A stretch of 32,856 nucleotides of DNA, taken from positions 1 to 32,856 of the forward strand of contig DYKL01000004.1 in the NCBI GenBank assembly GCA_020722645.1, read 5' to 3'. This DNA comes from Acetofilamentum sp. (GTDB lineage: Bacteria; Bacteroidota; Bacteroidia; Bacteroidales; JAFGUD01). The notes beneath the pieces are model-generated. The model was not told where the DNA came from. It saw nothing but the letters and a program-made list of their open reading frames with translations, and ran no database searches. Below, piece by piece: positions 24,771-32,855 of the stretch (position 1 is its first letter; the number at the start of each line of letters is the position of its first letter). Made by a program: the position numbers and the translations under genes.

Positions 24771-24778
24771 CAAATTTA
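24771..24778 (-). promoter_or_regulatory. Bacteroidota -7 promoter element for rpiB
   Basis: On the minus strand this reads TAAATTTG, matching TAnnTTTG, 31 bases before the rpiB ATG. No -33 TTG is seen. Confidence 0.45.
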
Positions 24779-24780
24779 AT

Positions 24781-24788
24781 TATATTTG
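24781..24788 (+). promoter_or_regulatory. Possible -7 promoter element reading into the gene-free region
   Basis: TATATTTG matches TAnnTTTG on the plus strand. It has no gene for 800 bp downstream, so if used it would produce a non-coding RNA or a very long nadA leader. No -33 element is seen. Confidence 0.25.
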
Positions 24789-24878
24789 CGTTTTTAATTG
24801 AATTTTTTTGTAAAATATTTCTTTAATAATTTGAATTTACTGAAAAATAAATAATCAATAGTTCGGTATATTTTGAAG

Positions 24879-25001
24879 TAATTCGTTAATATTCAGCAAA
24901 TTGATTTTGTATGTGTAACAAATTAGTAGTTGATTGAAAATCAATAATTTGCTTCCTTCGTTATAACTCTGGATGACGCTAAATGAAAAATTAACGAATT
25001 A
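24879..25001. repeat. 123-bp element bounded by 12-bp perfect inverted repeats
   Basis: TAATTCGTTAAT (24879-24890) and ATTAACGAATTA (24990-25001) are perfect inverted repeats. TTGAA occurs on each side (24873-24877 and 25002-25006), resembling a target-site duplication, though one extra G separates the left copy. Inside, AGCAAATTGATT (24895-24906) can pair with the arm at 24939-24953 with a small bulge. Either a non-autonomous mobile element (MITE) or a structured RNA is possible. No transposase is in the window. Confidence 0.4.
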
Positions 25002-25140
25002 TTGAATAATAGTATCTTTTATTTATTATAATTGTTCTTATATGTTTTGTTCTTATTGTGAAAAATGATTGCTAAAAAGTAATGTAAATAACTGAATAAT
25101 AAAATGTTAAATTGCATTATCAACAATTATTTTTTGATGT

Positions 25141-25175
25141 AATTAAAACAAAAAGCATAGTTTTTGTTTTTAATT
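25141..25175. repeat. AT-rich hairpin
   Basis: AAAACAAAAA (25145-25154) and TTTTTGTTTT (25161-25170) pair perfectly around a GCATAG loop, and the flanking AATT/TAATT extend the stem past a bulged T. It could be a weak terminator or an origin dyad. Confidence 0.35.
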
Positions 25176-25219
25176 GTTTAATAATCAATAAAATACAATC
25201 TAATTTGAAATGTAAAATA

Positions 25220-25241
25220 TTATTAACAATTTTGTTAATAA
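25220..25241. repeat. Perfect 22-bp palindrome
   Basis: The 10-bp arms TTATTAACAA and TTGTTAATAA are separated by two bases. A dyad of this length could be a protein-binding site. It is about 345 bp from the nadA start, which is far for an operator. Confidence 0.4.
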
Positions 25242-25585
25242 AAGTTCAAAAACTTAGAATAAGTTTCAAGTATTTTTAAAAAAATCAAAATTTGAATAAA
25301 TTAAAAATATTTTTACAAGTTACTTAACATTAATTTAACAAAAAATTTACATTGCTCATTCAACTATTTTTTCACAATTAAAAAAACAGTCTTAAATATT
25401 TAAAAACATAAATAGTTTATTTTCAGCAAAATAAATGATTACAATTAGTTAATAATATGTGGAAAAAAGTAAAGTTTTTTAATATCCAAGAAAAATTGAT
25501 TTTTTTTTTTCACTATATTAACAATCTATTATTATCATTATTTCTTTTAAATTAATTAATTTTTATTTATATTAATAATATAATT

Positions 25586-26530
25586 ATGGTTGATAACATA
25601 AAAAATGAAATTTTAAATTTAAAAAATAAAAAAAATGCAATAATATTAGCACACTTTTATGTTGATGACGATATTCAGGATATTGCAGATTTTGTTGGAG
25701 ATAGTCTTGAGCTGTCAAGAAAAGCTTCTTTAACTGATGCCGAAATTATTGTTTTTGCAGGAGTTCATTTTATGGCTGAAACTGCAAAAATTTTATCTCC
25801 TCATAAAAGAGTTCTGATACCTGATATAAATTCAGGATGTCCGTTGGCAGACAGTATGAATATAAATGAGTTCCTAAAATTTAAAGAAAAATATCCCGAT
25901 TATTTTGTTGTTAATTATGTAAATAGTACTGCTGAAATCAAAGCCGTAAGCGATTTAATATGCACATCTTCAAATGCTGTTGCTTTAATAAAATCGTTAC
26001 CCAAAGAAACAAAAATTCTTTTCGGACCTGATAAAAATCTAGGTTCTTATGTAAAATCATTTGTAGAAAATGAAATTGTATTATGGGACGGAAATTGTCC
26101 GGTTCACGAAAATTTTTCTGCTGAAAAACTGAAACTTTTGAAAAAACAATATCCTTCAGTTAAAGTATTAGCACACCCTGAGGCTAACAAAGATGTTCTT
26201 TTAAAATCCGATTTTATTGGCTCTACATCACAAATTTTGAAATTTGTCGAAAATAGCGACAATAAACAATTTATTATTGCAACTGAGCCGGGAGTTATTC
26301 ACAAAATGAAAGAAATTAAACCCGATAATTTATATATACCGCTTCCTCCTATCACAAAACATAGTCAAAGTATTTGCTATAATATGAAAAAGCATACCAT
26401 AGAAAAAGTTTATTATTCTTTAAAAAACGAGCAACACGAAATTATTATGAAAGATGACTTGATTGAAAAAGCTAAAATACCAATAACAAGAATGATTGAT
26501 ATATCTTTAAAGTTAGAATTAATAAAATAA
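25586..26530 (+). CDS. nadA: Quinolinate synthase
   Basis: 314-aa [4Fe-4S] enzyme that condenses iminoaspartate with dihydroxyacetone phosphate to quinolinate in NAD synthesis. The cluster ligands fit C85 (SGCPLAD), C171 (DGNCPVHE) and C264 (SICYNM), the spacing of the short NadA form. Other family blocks include AHFYVDDDIQDIADFVGDSL and GVHFMAETAKIL. Nothing is missing. nadB and nadC are not in the window. It is preceded by the large gene-free region and followed 22 bp later by the MORN-variant gene; no TAnnTTTG promoter was found close upstream. Confidence 0.96.
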   Translation: MVDNIKNEILNLKNKKNAIILAHFYVDDDIQDIADFVGDSLELSRKASLTDAEIIVFAGVHFMAETAKILSPHKRVLIPDINSGCPLADSMNINEFLKFKEKYPDYFVVNYVNSTAEIKAVSDLICTSSNAVALIKSLPKETKILFGPDKNLGSYVKSFVENEIVLWDGNCPVHENFSAEKLKLLKKQYPSVKVLAHPEANKDVLLKSDFIGSTSQILKFVENSDNKQFIIATEPGVIHKMKEIKPDNLYIPLPPITKHSQSICYNMKKHTIEKVYYSLKNEQHEIIMKDDLIEKAKIPITRMIDISLKLELIK

Positions 26531-26552
26531 CATCTGAACAAAACCTCTAAAT

Positions 26553-28106
26553 ATGCGATATCCATTAAAATATTGTTTCTTAATGTCTTTGTTCTTGATT
26601 ACCAATAATTTATATAGTCAGGAAAAAGAAGTAAATCCAAACGGATACAATGTTTTTTACTATCCAAACGGATTCAAGCTCAGCGAAGGTAATTTCAAAG
26701 ATGGTAAACCTGACGGTTATTGGATAACTTATTACGTAAACGGAAACAAAAAATCGGAGGGTAACAGAAAGAACTTTTTGCTTGACAGTGCCTGGATTTT
26801 TTATTCTGAAAACGGAGATACTACAGAAATAATAAATTATAAAGAAAATCAAAAAAACGGTTTCTATTTTAAATTCGAAAAAAGCGATGATGGGGTAAAT
26901 TATTTAGCTTCAAAAGAACTTTATATTGATGATTTGAAACAAGGTTTTTCTTATTATTACTACCCTTCGCATAAATTACATTATCAGATAAAATATGAGA
27001 ATAACAATAAGCACGGTTCTGCAAATGAATATTCCGAAGACGGGACTTTGATTGCTATAGAAGAATACAGATACAATAATCTTGTAAGCCGTAAAGCAGT
27101 GAACAGAAAGGATAATGAAGGACAAAAAACAGGTACTTGGGTAGAAGTTTTTGACAATGGAAAAATAAAATCTGAAATTAATTTTGTTAGTGGTATGCCT
27201 AATGGCAATTATAAAGAGTATTCGCCGACAGGTAAAGTATTGAAAATTGAACAGTTTGAAAACGGTAAAGTTGTAAATTCATTTGACAAAATAAAATATG
27301 ATACATTGCAAAGTGCTAACATAAAAGTAGATAAAGAGTATTATCCTAACGGAAACATTAAATCAATAAAAAACTATAAAGACAGCATTCCTTTTGGTAA
27401 TCATCTTTTTTATGATAAAGATGGAAAAATCGAAAAAGCAATTTCTTACAACGAATACGGTATAAAATCAGGCGAAGGGCTTTTTGACGACAAAATGAAC
27501 AAACAAGGTAAATGGATTTTCTTTTATGATGATGGCAACATTAAAGCCGAAGGCGAATATGTGGACGATAAAAGAGAAAATCAGTGGATTTTTTATTATC
27601 AAAACGGAGTTATTTATCAGAAAGGTAATTACAAAAACGGTTTACCCGAAGGATTGTGGCAACTTTTTTACGAAAATTCAAATTTATGGCGTTCCGAAAA
27701 ATATTTGTTCGGAATCAGAAATGGAATGATGTATGAACTTTCACCGGCAGGCGATACAATTGTAAAAGGTAAATACGAAGAAGGAGATGAAACAGGCGAA
27801 TGGTATTATAAAATTGGCGATGAATACTCAATCGGTAATTATTTTTTTGGGCAGAAAACTGGTGAGTGGAAGACTTATTATTATCCGCAGATGAGAATTA
27901 AATCTGTTATTGAATATTCTGAAGGTAAAATGAACGGAAAATATGTTTTATATTACCCGAACAAAAAATTACAGACACAGGGAAAATATAAATCTAACGA
28001 AAAAGATTCAAAGTGGACATATTTTTACGAAGACGGCACACTAAATTATACTGTTTTATATAGCTACGGCGAAATTTTAAAAGTTAATGATATACCAATC
28101 AAATAA
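26553..28106 (+). CDS. Exported MORN-variant (YwqK-like) repeat protein
   Basis: 517-aa protein: signal peptide (MRYPLKYCFLMSLFLITNNLYS), then repeats of about 20-24 residues through the whole length, each with a pattern like WxxYYxNGxxKxxGxYxxGKxxG (e.g. GYWITYYVNGNKKSEG and GKWIFFYDDGNIKAEGEYVD). This is the MORN-variant repeat, often labelled YwqK-type antitoxin in databases, but no toxin gene is adjacent, so a toxin-antitoxin role is not supported here. It may bind a surface or protein partner. The gene is 22 bp from nadA and 6 bp from ruvB, so it is likely within one transcript. Confidence 0.85.
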   Translation: MRYPLKYCFLMSLFLITNNLYSQEKEVNPNGYNVFYYPNGFKLSEGNFKDGKPDGYWITYYVNGNKKSEGNRKNFLLDSAWIFYSENGDTTEIINYKENQKNGFYFKFEKSDDGVNYLASKELYIDDLKQGFSYYYYPSHKLHYQIKYENNNKHGSANEYSEDGTLIAIEEYRYNNLVSRKAVNRKDNEGQKTGTWVEVFDNGKIKSEINFVSGMPNGNYKEYSPTGKVLKIEQFENGKVVNSFDKIKYDTLQSANIKVDKEYYPNGNIKSIKNYKDSIPFGNHLFYDKDGKIEKAISYNEYGIKSGEGLFDDKMNKQGKWIFFYDDGNIKAEGEYVDDKRENQWIFYYQNGVIYQKGNYKNGLPEGLWQLFYENSNLWRSEKYLFGIRNGMMYELSPAGDTIVKGKYEEGDETGEWYYKIGDEYSIGNYFFGQKTGEWKTYYYPQMRIKSVIEYSEGKMNGKYVLYYPNKKLQTQGKYKSNEKDSKWTYFYEDGTLNYTVLYSYGEILKVNDIPIK

Positions 28107-28112
28107 TTTGCA

Positions 28113-29129
28113 ATGGACATAAGAAAACCGGAAATAAACATCACTGATTTGGATTTTGAGAACAAATTGAGACCTCAGCAGTTCAAAGATTTTCAGGGAC
28201 AGCAGAAAAATGTTGATAATTTGTTAATATTTGTTCAAGCTGCAAAAATGAGAAATGAAGCGCTTGACCACGTTCTTTTACACGGTCCTCCGGGATTAGG
28301 TAAAACTACTTTATCTAATATTATTTCAAATGAACTTGGAGTCAAAATAAAAATCACTTCTGGTCCTGTTCTTGAAAAACCCGCTGATTTAGCAGGGCTT
28401 CTTACAAATTTAGACGAGCGAGATGTTCTTTTTATTGATGAAATTCATCGTCTTTCACCTGTTGTCGAAGAATATTTGTACTCGGCAATGGAAGACTACA
28501 AAATTGACATTATGATTGATAAAGGTCCTAATGCTCGTTCTATTCAGTTGAACTTAAGCCCTTTTACTTTAATAGGTGCGACAACAAGAGCCGGATTATT
28601 GACAAGCCCTCTCAGAGCAAGGTTTGGAATTAAACTGCTTTTGGAATATTACGACTACGAAGTTCTTTCTAATATAATCACACGTTCATCAAAAATTTTA
28701 AATATTGATATTGTAAAAGAAGCCTCCGACGAAATTGCTCGCAGAAGCAGAGGAACGCCACGTATTGCTAATGCTTTGCTCAGAAGAGTAAGAGATTTTG
28801 CACAAGTTAAAGGTGACGGCAGTATTGATTTGAAAATTACTAAATATGCCTTAGATGCTTTAAATATTGATAAAAAAGGTCTTGATGAGATGGACAATAA
28901 AATTTTAACTGCAATTATTGATAAATTCAAAGGCGGACCAGTTGGTCTTACAACTATTGCCACTGCTGTTGGTGAAGAAGCCGGCACTATTGAAGAGGTT
29001 TATGAACCTTTTTTGATTATGGAAGGTTTTATCAAAAGAACTCCAAGAGGTAGGATGACTACTGAATTAGCTCTGAAACATCTTGGTAAAACTTTAACTG
29101 ATTTTGATAATTTTCCTTCTATTTTTTAA
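28113..29129 (+). CDS. ruvB: Holliday junction branch migration ATPase RuvB
   Basis: 338-aa AAA+ helicase that drives branch migration with RuvA during recombinational repair. The Walker A loop is HGPPGLGKTT (about residues 57-66), Walker B FIDEIHRL, sensor 1 GATTRAG, and the RuvB C-terminal winged helix ends in RTPRGRMTT. Length is typical. ruvA and ruvC are not in the window. The gene begins 6 bp after the MORN-variant gene. Confidence 0.98.
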   Translation: MDIRKPEINITDLDFENKLRPQQFKDFQGQQKNVDNLLIFVQAAKMRNEALDHVLLHGPPGLGKTTLSNIISNELGVKIKITSGPVLEKPADLAGLLTNLDERDVLFIDEIHRLSPVVEEYLYSAMEDYKIDIMIDKGPNARSIQLNLSPFTLIGATTRAGLLTSPLRARFGIKLLLEYYDYEVLSNIITRSSKILNIDIVKEASDEIARRSRGTPRIANALLRRVRDFAQVKGDGSIDLKITKYALDALNIDKKGLDEMDNKILTAIIDKFKGGPVGLTTIATAVGEEAGTIEEVYEPFLIMEGFIKRTPRGRMTTELALKHLGKTLTDFDNFPSIF

Positions 29130-29193
29130 TTTTTTATAAATTTACAGAATTTTAAAATTATAAAAAGTTTACAAATTCATTTTATTATAAATT

Positions 29194-30039
29194 ATGGGAA
29201 AAAAGGACAATAATATAGGAAACACAAAAAGTAATAGGTTTAAAATGGTCATTTTTGATGAAGTTTCTTTAAAAGAAAGATTCAATTTTTCTTTATCAAA
29301 AATAAATTTATTCACTTATCTTGGAATAGCATTCATTTTATTGAGCTTTCTTGTTGGCTTATTGCTTATTTACACACCTTTGAAATATCTTTTGCCTCCG
29401 GTTGAAAATTACGCATTGGAAAAAAAGATTGTTCAGAATTATATTTTGATTGATTCTCTCGAAAAACAAATAATTCAAAGAGATTATTATTTTGATCAGA
29501 TAAAAAACATCATAACCAAAGATAATTTGCTGCTTTACGGCAATACTGATTCTATTGACGAAAGCGACATTTTGACTCAAAGTCAAAAAGATTCTATTTT
29601 GAATGAACTTATAGAAAGAGACAAAAACAGTCTGAGCATTATAAGAGATGAGCAAGGATTATCGGGCGAAAATTTATATTTTGTAAAACCATTGTCTGGA
29701 GCTATTTCAAACGGTTTTAATCCGAAAAAATCGCATAACGGAATTGATATTGTTGCCCCCGAAGGCACTCCTGTTCTATCTACATTGCAAGGAACAGTTA
29801 TTCTGGCTACTTGGAGCGTTAATTCCGGTTATATAATTCAAATTCAGCATCCAAATAATTTTATTTCTGTCTATAAACATAATGCCGAAATTTTGAAAAA
29901 AGAAGGAGATAAAGTAATAGCAGGAGAACCGATTGCTTTGACAGGTAATACAGGGCAAGAAACAGACAAACCTCATTTGCATTTTGAAATCTGGCAAAAC
30001 GGAGTTCCGGTTGACCCAACCGAATTTATAAATTTTTAA
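29194..30039 (+). CDS. M23-family (LytM) cell-wall endopeptidase
   Basis: 281-aa single-pass membrane protein: cytosolic N-terminus (1-38), TM helix (39-60), periplasmic helical region (70-155), and LytM domain (165-281). The zinc site is intact: H181 and D185 in HNGID, and H263 in PHLHFE, with catalytic-type H229 (YKHN) and H261. It should therefore cut peptidoglycan cross-links, unlike the EnvC-like protein at 14941-16002. The LytM domain near a membrane helix and linker is the DipM/MepM-like layout. It is 8 bp from dxr, a pairing I recall in Bacteroidota. Confidence 0.92.
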   Translation: MGKKDNNIGNTKSNRFKMVIFDEVSLKERFNFSLSKINLFTYLGIAFILLSFLVGLLLIYTPLKYLLPPVENYALEKKIVQNYILIDSLEKQIIQRDYYFDQIKNIITKDNLLLYGNTDSIDESDILTQSQKDSILNELIERDKNSLSIIRDEQGLSGENLYFVKPLSGAISNGFNPKKSHNGIDIVAPEGTPVLSTLQGTVILATWSVNSGYIIQIQHPNNFISVYKHNAEILKKEGDKVIAGEPIALTGNTGQETDKPHLHFEIWQNGVPVDPTEFINF

Positions 30040-30047
30040 AAGTTTTT

Positions 30048-31208
30048 ATGTCCAAAAATATTGCAATTCTGGGCTCTACAGGCTCTATCGGAAAACAAAC
30101 TATTGAAGTTGTAGAACAAAATCCTGATTTGTTTAGAATAGTTGTTTTAACTGCAAATAGAAATTTTAATTTATTAATTGAGCAAGCACAAAAAATTAAA
30201 CCAAAATACGTTGTAATAGCTGACAATAAGCATTACAATGACGTAAAAAAAGCATTAAACTGTTTCGATATTGAAGTTTTATACGGAGATGAAAATGTCG
30301 CTAATGTTACAGTTTTAAATGAAGTTGATTTTGTACTTGTTGCATTAGTAGGATATTCTGCTCTTATTCCAACAATTAAAGCCATTGAAAACAAAAAGAA
30401 TATTGCTTTGGCAAATAAAGAAGCATTAGTTGTTGCAGGTGATATTATCACAAAAATCGCTCAAAAAAACAACATTAAATTACTACCGGTTGATTCAGAA
30501 CATTCAGCTATTTTTCAATGCCTTAGTGGTGAAGATTATTCTCAAATCGAAAAAATTTATTTAACTGCTTCCGGTGGTCCTTTCAGAGGTTATAGTTATA
30601 ATCAGTTAGAAAATGTTACGGTAAAACAAGCTTTGAAGCATCCTAACTGGTCAATGGGATCAAAAATAACTATTGATTCAGCTACAATGATGAACAAAGG
30701 TCTTGAAATGATTGAAGCTAAATGGCTTTTCGACCTCAAACCAGAGCAAATTCAAGTTATTGTTCATAAACAATCAATTATTCATTCTATTGTTCAGTTT
30801 ATTGATGGTTCTATGAAAGCTCAAATGGGATTACCTGATATGAAATTACCCATACAATATGCACTTGCGTACCCTCAGCGTATTTACTCTCCGTTTAAGA
30901 GGTTTTCTTTTTTGGATTATTCACAGTTTGATTTTCAATTGCCTGATTTTGAAGTTTTTAAATGTTTATCTTTGGCAGAATATGCTTTGATTAAAGGTGG
31001 TAATATTCCTTGTATTCTAAATGCTGCTAACGAAGTTGCTGTTGATGCTTTTTTAAATGAAAAAATTAAGTTTTTGCAGATACCTCAGACTATAGAAAAC
31101 ACCATTGAAAAAATAGGTTTTAAAGATAATCTGAATCTCGAAGAATATATTCTGACTGATAAAGAATCAAGAATTGTTGCAAGTGAATTTATTAACACTA
31201 AATTTTAA
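30048..31208 (+). CDS. dxr: 1-deoxy-D-xylulose-5-phosphate reductoisomerase
   Basis: 386-aa NADPH-dependent enzyme that converts DXP to MEP, the first committed step of the non-mevalonate isoprenoid pathway. The cofactor motif is LGSTGSIGKQT at the N-terminus. Substrate and metal blocks are present: PVDSEHSAIFQC, then SGGPFRG, then HPNWSMGSKITIDSATMMNKG. No residues look missing. It supplies precursors to enzymes such as the polyprenyl synthase at 4900-5877. In many relatives the site-2 protease rseP follows; here an SDR epimerase does. Confidence 0.97.
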   Translation: MSKNIAILGSTGSIGKQTIEVVEQNPDLFRIVVLTANRNFNLLIEQAQKIKPKYVVIADNKHYNDVKKALNCFDIEVLYGDENVANVTVLNEVDFVLVALVGYSALIPTIKAIENKKNIALANKEALVVAGDIITKIAQKNNIKLLPVDSEHSAIFQCLSGEDYSQIEKIYLTASGGPFRGYSYNQLENVTVKQALKHPNWSMGSKITIDSATMMNKGLEMIEAKWLFDLKPEQIQVIVHKQSIIHSIVQFIDGSMKAQMGLPDMKLPIQYALAYPQRIYSPFKRFSFLDYSQFDFQLPDFEVFKCLSLAEYALIKGGNIPCILNAANEVAVDAFLNEKIKFLQIPQTIENTIEKIGFKDNLNLEEYILTDKESRIVASEFINTKF

Positions 31209-31211
31209 TTG

Positions 31212-32222
31212 ATGATTTTGGTTACTGGTGCAACAGGAAATTTAGGCTCTCACCTACTCTATCATTTACTTCAGGAGAATGAAAAAGTTGTTGCATTATA
31301 CCGAAATGAAAAGAAAAAGCAGAATGTTCTTGAAATTTTCGGTTATTATTCAGAAAATCCTGAAAAGATGTTCGAAAAAATTGCGTGGCGTAAAGCAGAT
31401 TTAACTGACGTTTTAAGTCTCGAAAATGCTTTTGAAGGTATCACATCAGTTTTTCACTGCGCTGCAATTGTTGGCTTTAAAAATAGAAAATATGAGCAAT
31501 ACCGCTTGAATAACATCGTTGGGACTACCAATATTGTTAATCTGGCTATTGATTTTAATGTCAAAAAACTTGTATATGTTAGTTCCATCGCTGCATTGGG
31601 TGTTAATAAAGAAGGCTTGACAACCGAAGAACATCACATCAATCCTGATAATGTTACTTCTTTTTATTCAAAATCAAAATATTATGCTGAATTAGAAGTT
31701 TGGAGAGGAATGCAGGAAGGTTTAAATGCCGTTATAATAAATCCGTCAGTTATATTAGCACCATATTCTTTTTCAGGTTTTACCGAAAAAATAATAAAAT
31801 TTGTAATTAGAAAAGGCATAAAATATTATACTTGCGGAAAAAAAGGTTATGTCGATGTTAATGATGTTGCAAAAATAGCAATTGACTTAATGAAAAGCGA
31901 CATATCAGGTGAAAGGTTTATCTTAAATTCGCAAAATTTGAGCTTCAAATCTGTTTTTGATTTAATAAATCGTAAAATTGGTAAACCTTATTCCGAAAAA
32001 AAAATCAAAAAAAGTACATTAATAGCATTAAAACATATACTGAACGTCTTTACATTCGGAAAATCTTTATTGAATAATCAGTTAATTTTTTATGCGGTAA
32101 ATGATGAGCTTTATTCAAGCGAAAAGTTAAAAAATGCTATTGATGTCAATTTTAAAACAGTCAGAGAATCAATAGATTATATTGTAGATATTTATAGGAA
32201 AAAATTGAGTTTAGAGTTATAA
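31212..32222 (+). CDS. NAD-dependent epimerase/dehydratase-like SDR protein
   Basis: 336-aa extended short-chain dehydrogenase/reductase. The nucleotide-binding loop is TGATGNLGSH near residue 5, and the active-site pair is YSKSK (Tyr and Lys four apart), with an upstream serine in VSSIAALG. Such proteins act on nucleotide sugars, flavonoid-like ketones or steroids; the substrate is unknown. The start is the ATG at 31212, three bases after the dxr stop; a TTG at 31209 is possible but not needed. The stop codon lies in the first unit of the TAAAGTT repeat cluster. Confidence 0.86.
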   Translation: MILVTGATGNLGSHLLYHLLQENEKVVALYRNEKKKQNVLEIFGYYSENPEKMFEKIAWRKADLTDVLSLENAFEGITSVFHCAAIVGFKNRKYEQYRLNNIVGTTNIVNLAIDFNVKKLVYVSSIAALGVNKEGLTTEEHHINPDNVTSFYSKSKYYAELEVWRGMQEGLNAVIINPSVILAPYSFSGFTEKIIKFVIRKGIKYYTCGKKGYVDVNDVAKIAIDLMKSDISGERFILNSQNLSFKSVFDLINRKIGKPYSEKKIKKSTLIALKHILNVFTFGKSLLNNQLIFYAVNDELYSSEKLKNAIDVNFKTVRESIDYIVDIYRKKLSLEL

Positions 32223-32313
32223 AGTTAAAAGTTTAAGGTTCATAAAGTTTGTAAAGTTGTGCCGTTTGTAAAGTTAATGTGTTAGACGAGTTCAACTATG
32301 CTCTTTTAACTTT
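32217..32313. repeat. YRTAAAGTT repeat cluster (right copy) and inverted repeat
   Basis: The nonamer family seen at 381-414 recurs: TATAAAGTT at the SDR stop, CATAAAGTT at 32241-32249 and TGTAAAGTT units at about 32250-32258 and 32267-32275, ending in AATG as on the left. AAAGTTAAAAG (32221-32231) is also perfectly complementary to CTTTTAACTTT (32303-32313), so the region could form a long-loop hairpin after the SDR gene. It lies between convergent genes and may help end both transcripts. Confidence 0.45.
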
Positions 32314-32357
32314 TAGACCCTTTCAGGGCAAGTTTTATAAACTTTCAACTAATTCAT

Positions 32358-32588
32358 TTATTCTTTGGGTTTTTTCATTATAGCGTAAATTTCAAAGCCA
32401 AAGCCGAAGACAACAATAATGGTTGCAAGAACAATTCTGCGGAAGTTGAAAATTTCAGGGTTAAAAACATTAGGGTCTTTGCTGCCGCCACCTGCCATTA
32501 AAATAAAACCGAAAATTATAATAGCAAAGCCTATAGCCAATAAAATGAAGTTTTGTTTACCAAATGGAAAATCAATTTTAGGTGACAT
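32358..32588 (-). CDS. DUF3098-type small membrane protein
   Basis: 76-aa protein with two predicted helices (about 14-33 and 50-70), separated by the loop GGGSKDPNVFNPEIFNFRR. The N-terminus MSPKIDFPFGKQNF and the end IYAIMKKP match the DUF3098 family, which I recall beside ftsX and uppP in Bacteroidota. No ftsX is seen upstream within the window, which has 268 bases left on that side. An upstream in-frame ATG at 32624 would add a Cys- and Phe-rich leader and would start before the promoter element at 32614-32621, so the ATG at 32588 is preferred. Confidence 0.8.
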   Translation of the reverse strand: MSPKIDFPFGKQNFILLAIGFAIIIFGFILMAGGGSKDPNVFNPEIFNFRRIVLATIIVVFGFGFEIYAIMKKPKE

Positions 32589-32613
32589 AATGCAAGATTT
32601 AAAAAATTTGCGA

Positions 32614-32621
32614 CAAAAATA
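32614..32621 (-). promoter_or_regulatory. Bacteroidota -7 promoter element for the DUF3098 gene
   Basis: On the minus strand this reads TATTTTTG, matching TAnnTTTG, 26 bases before the ATG at 32588. It supports that start and suggests the gene has its own promoter. No -33 TTG is seen. Confidence 0.45.
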
Positions 32622-32672
32622 CAATATTTTGTTTAAAATCCTAATATTTTTGTTCTTAAAAAATCTTTTTTA

Positions 32673-32777
32673 TCATTCAACAAAAAAATCAACTGCTCCA
32701 CAAGTTTTTTTATCCGATTGTAAATAAACAATATATGTCTCTCCGTTTACAGTTGCTTTAAAATTTGATGGATATTT
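32673..32777 (-). pseudogene. Possible C-terminal gene remnant
   Basis: On the minus strand 34 codons are open and end in a TGA stop, reading ATVNGETYIVYLQSDKKTCG and ending AVDFFVE. The wording looks like a real protein end, but there is no ATG and an in-frame TGA lies just before it (32778-32780). Another frame upstream is open from the window edge to a stop near 32764. A frameshifted or decayed gene is the simplest explanation. I do not recognise the family. Confidence 0.3.
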
Positions 32778-32831
32778 TCAATTTCAAGGATGTTTTATAT
32801 TGCCTTAAATCCGCAAGTCTTTTCGTAAGTG

Positions 32832-32855
32832 GTTGCAGGTGAAAACACCTGCAAC
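32832..32855. repeat. Perfect 10-bp stem hairpin at the window edge
   Basis: GTTGCAGGTG (32832-32841) and CACCTGCAAC (32846-32855) pair perfectly around an AAAA loop. It is markedly more GC-rich than its surroundings. No T-run follows on the minus strand, so it is not an obvious terminator on that strand; the plus-strand side runs out of the window. Confidence 0.55.

Larger units (their letters stand above)
24741..25585. other. 845-bp gene-free AT-rich region, candidate replication origin
   Basis: No coding sequence, tRNA or rRNA is seen here between the divergent rpiB and nadA genes. It contains a 12-bp inverted-repeat element (24879-25001), two AT dyads (25141-25175 and 25220-25241) and a nearly pure A/T tract (about 25490-25585) that could unwind. 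Three 9-mers of the form TTTTNCACA, one base off the DnaA-box consensus TTATNCACA, occur at 25057-25065 (minus), 25368-25376 (plus) and 25458-25466 (minus); TTATTTACA at 24764-24772 is another one-off match. No exact box is present. Genes point away from this region on both sides. The origin call is inference; a long leader or unknown RNA is an alternative. Confidence 0.35.

Noticed and set aside
24741..25585. tRNA, rRNA or tmRNA gene in the gene-free region
   Set aside because: No cloverleaf-like GC-rich stems, no anticodon arm and no conserved TTCGA-type arm were seen.
24741..25585. Exact DnaA boxes (TTATCCACA or TTATACACA)
   Set aside because: None is present on either strand; only one-mismatch 9-mers occur, and at this AT content a few are expected by chance.
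26553..28106. Toxin-antitoxin annotation from the YwqK-like label
   Set aside because: The protein is exported and no toxin candidate flanks it.
32589..32624. Upstream start for the DUF3098 protein at 32624
   Set aside because: It would lie upstream of the likely transcription start and adds residues not typical of the family.
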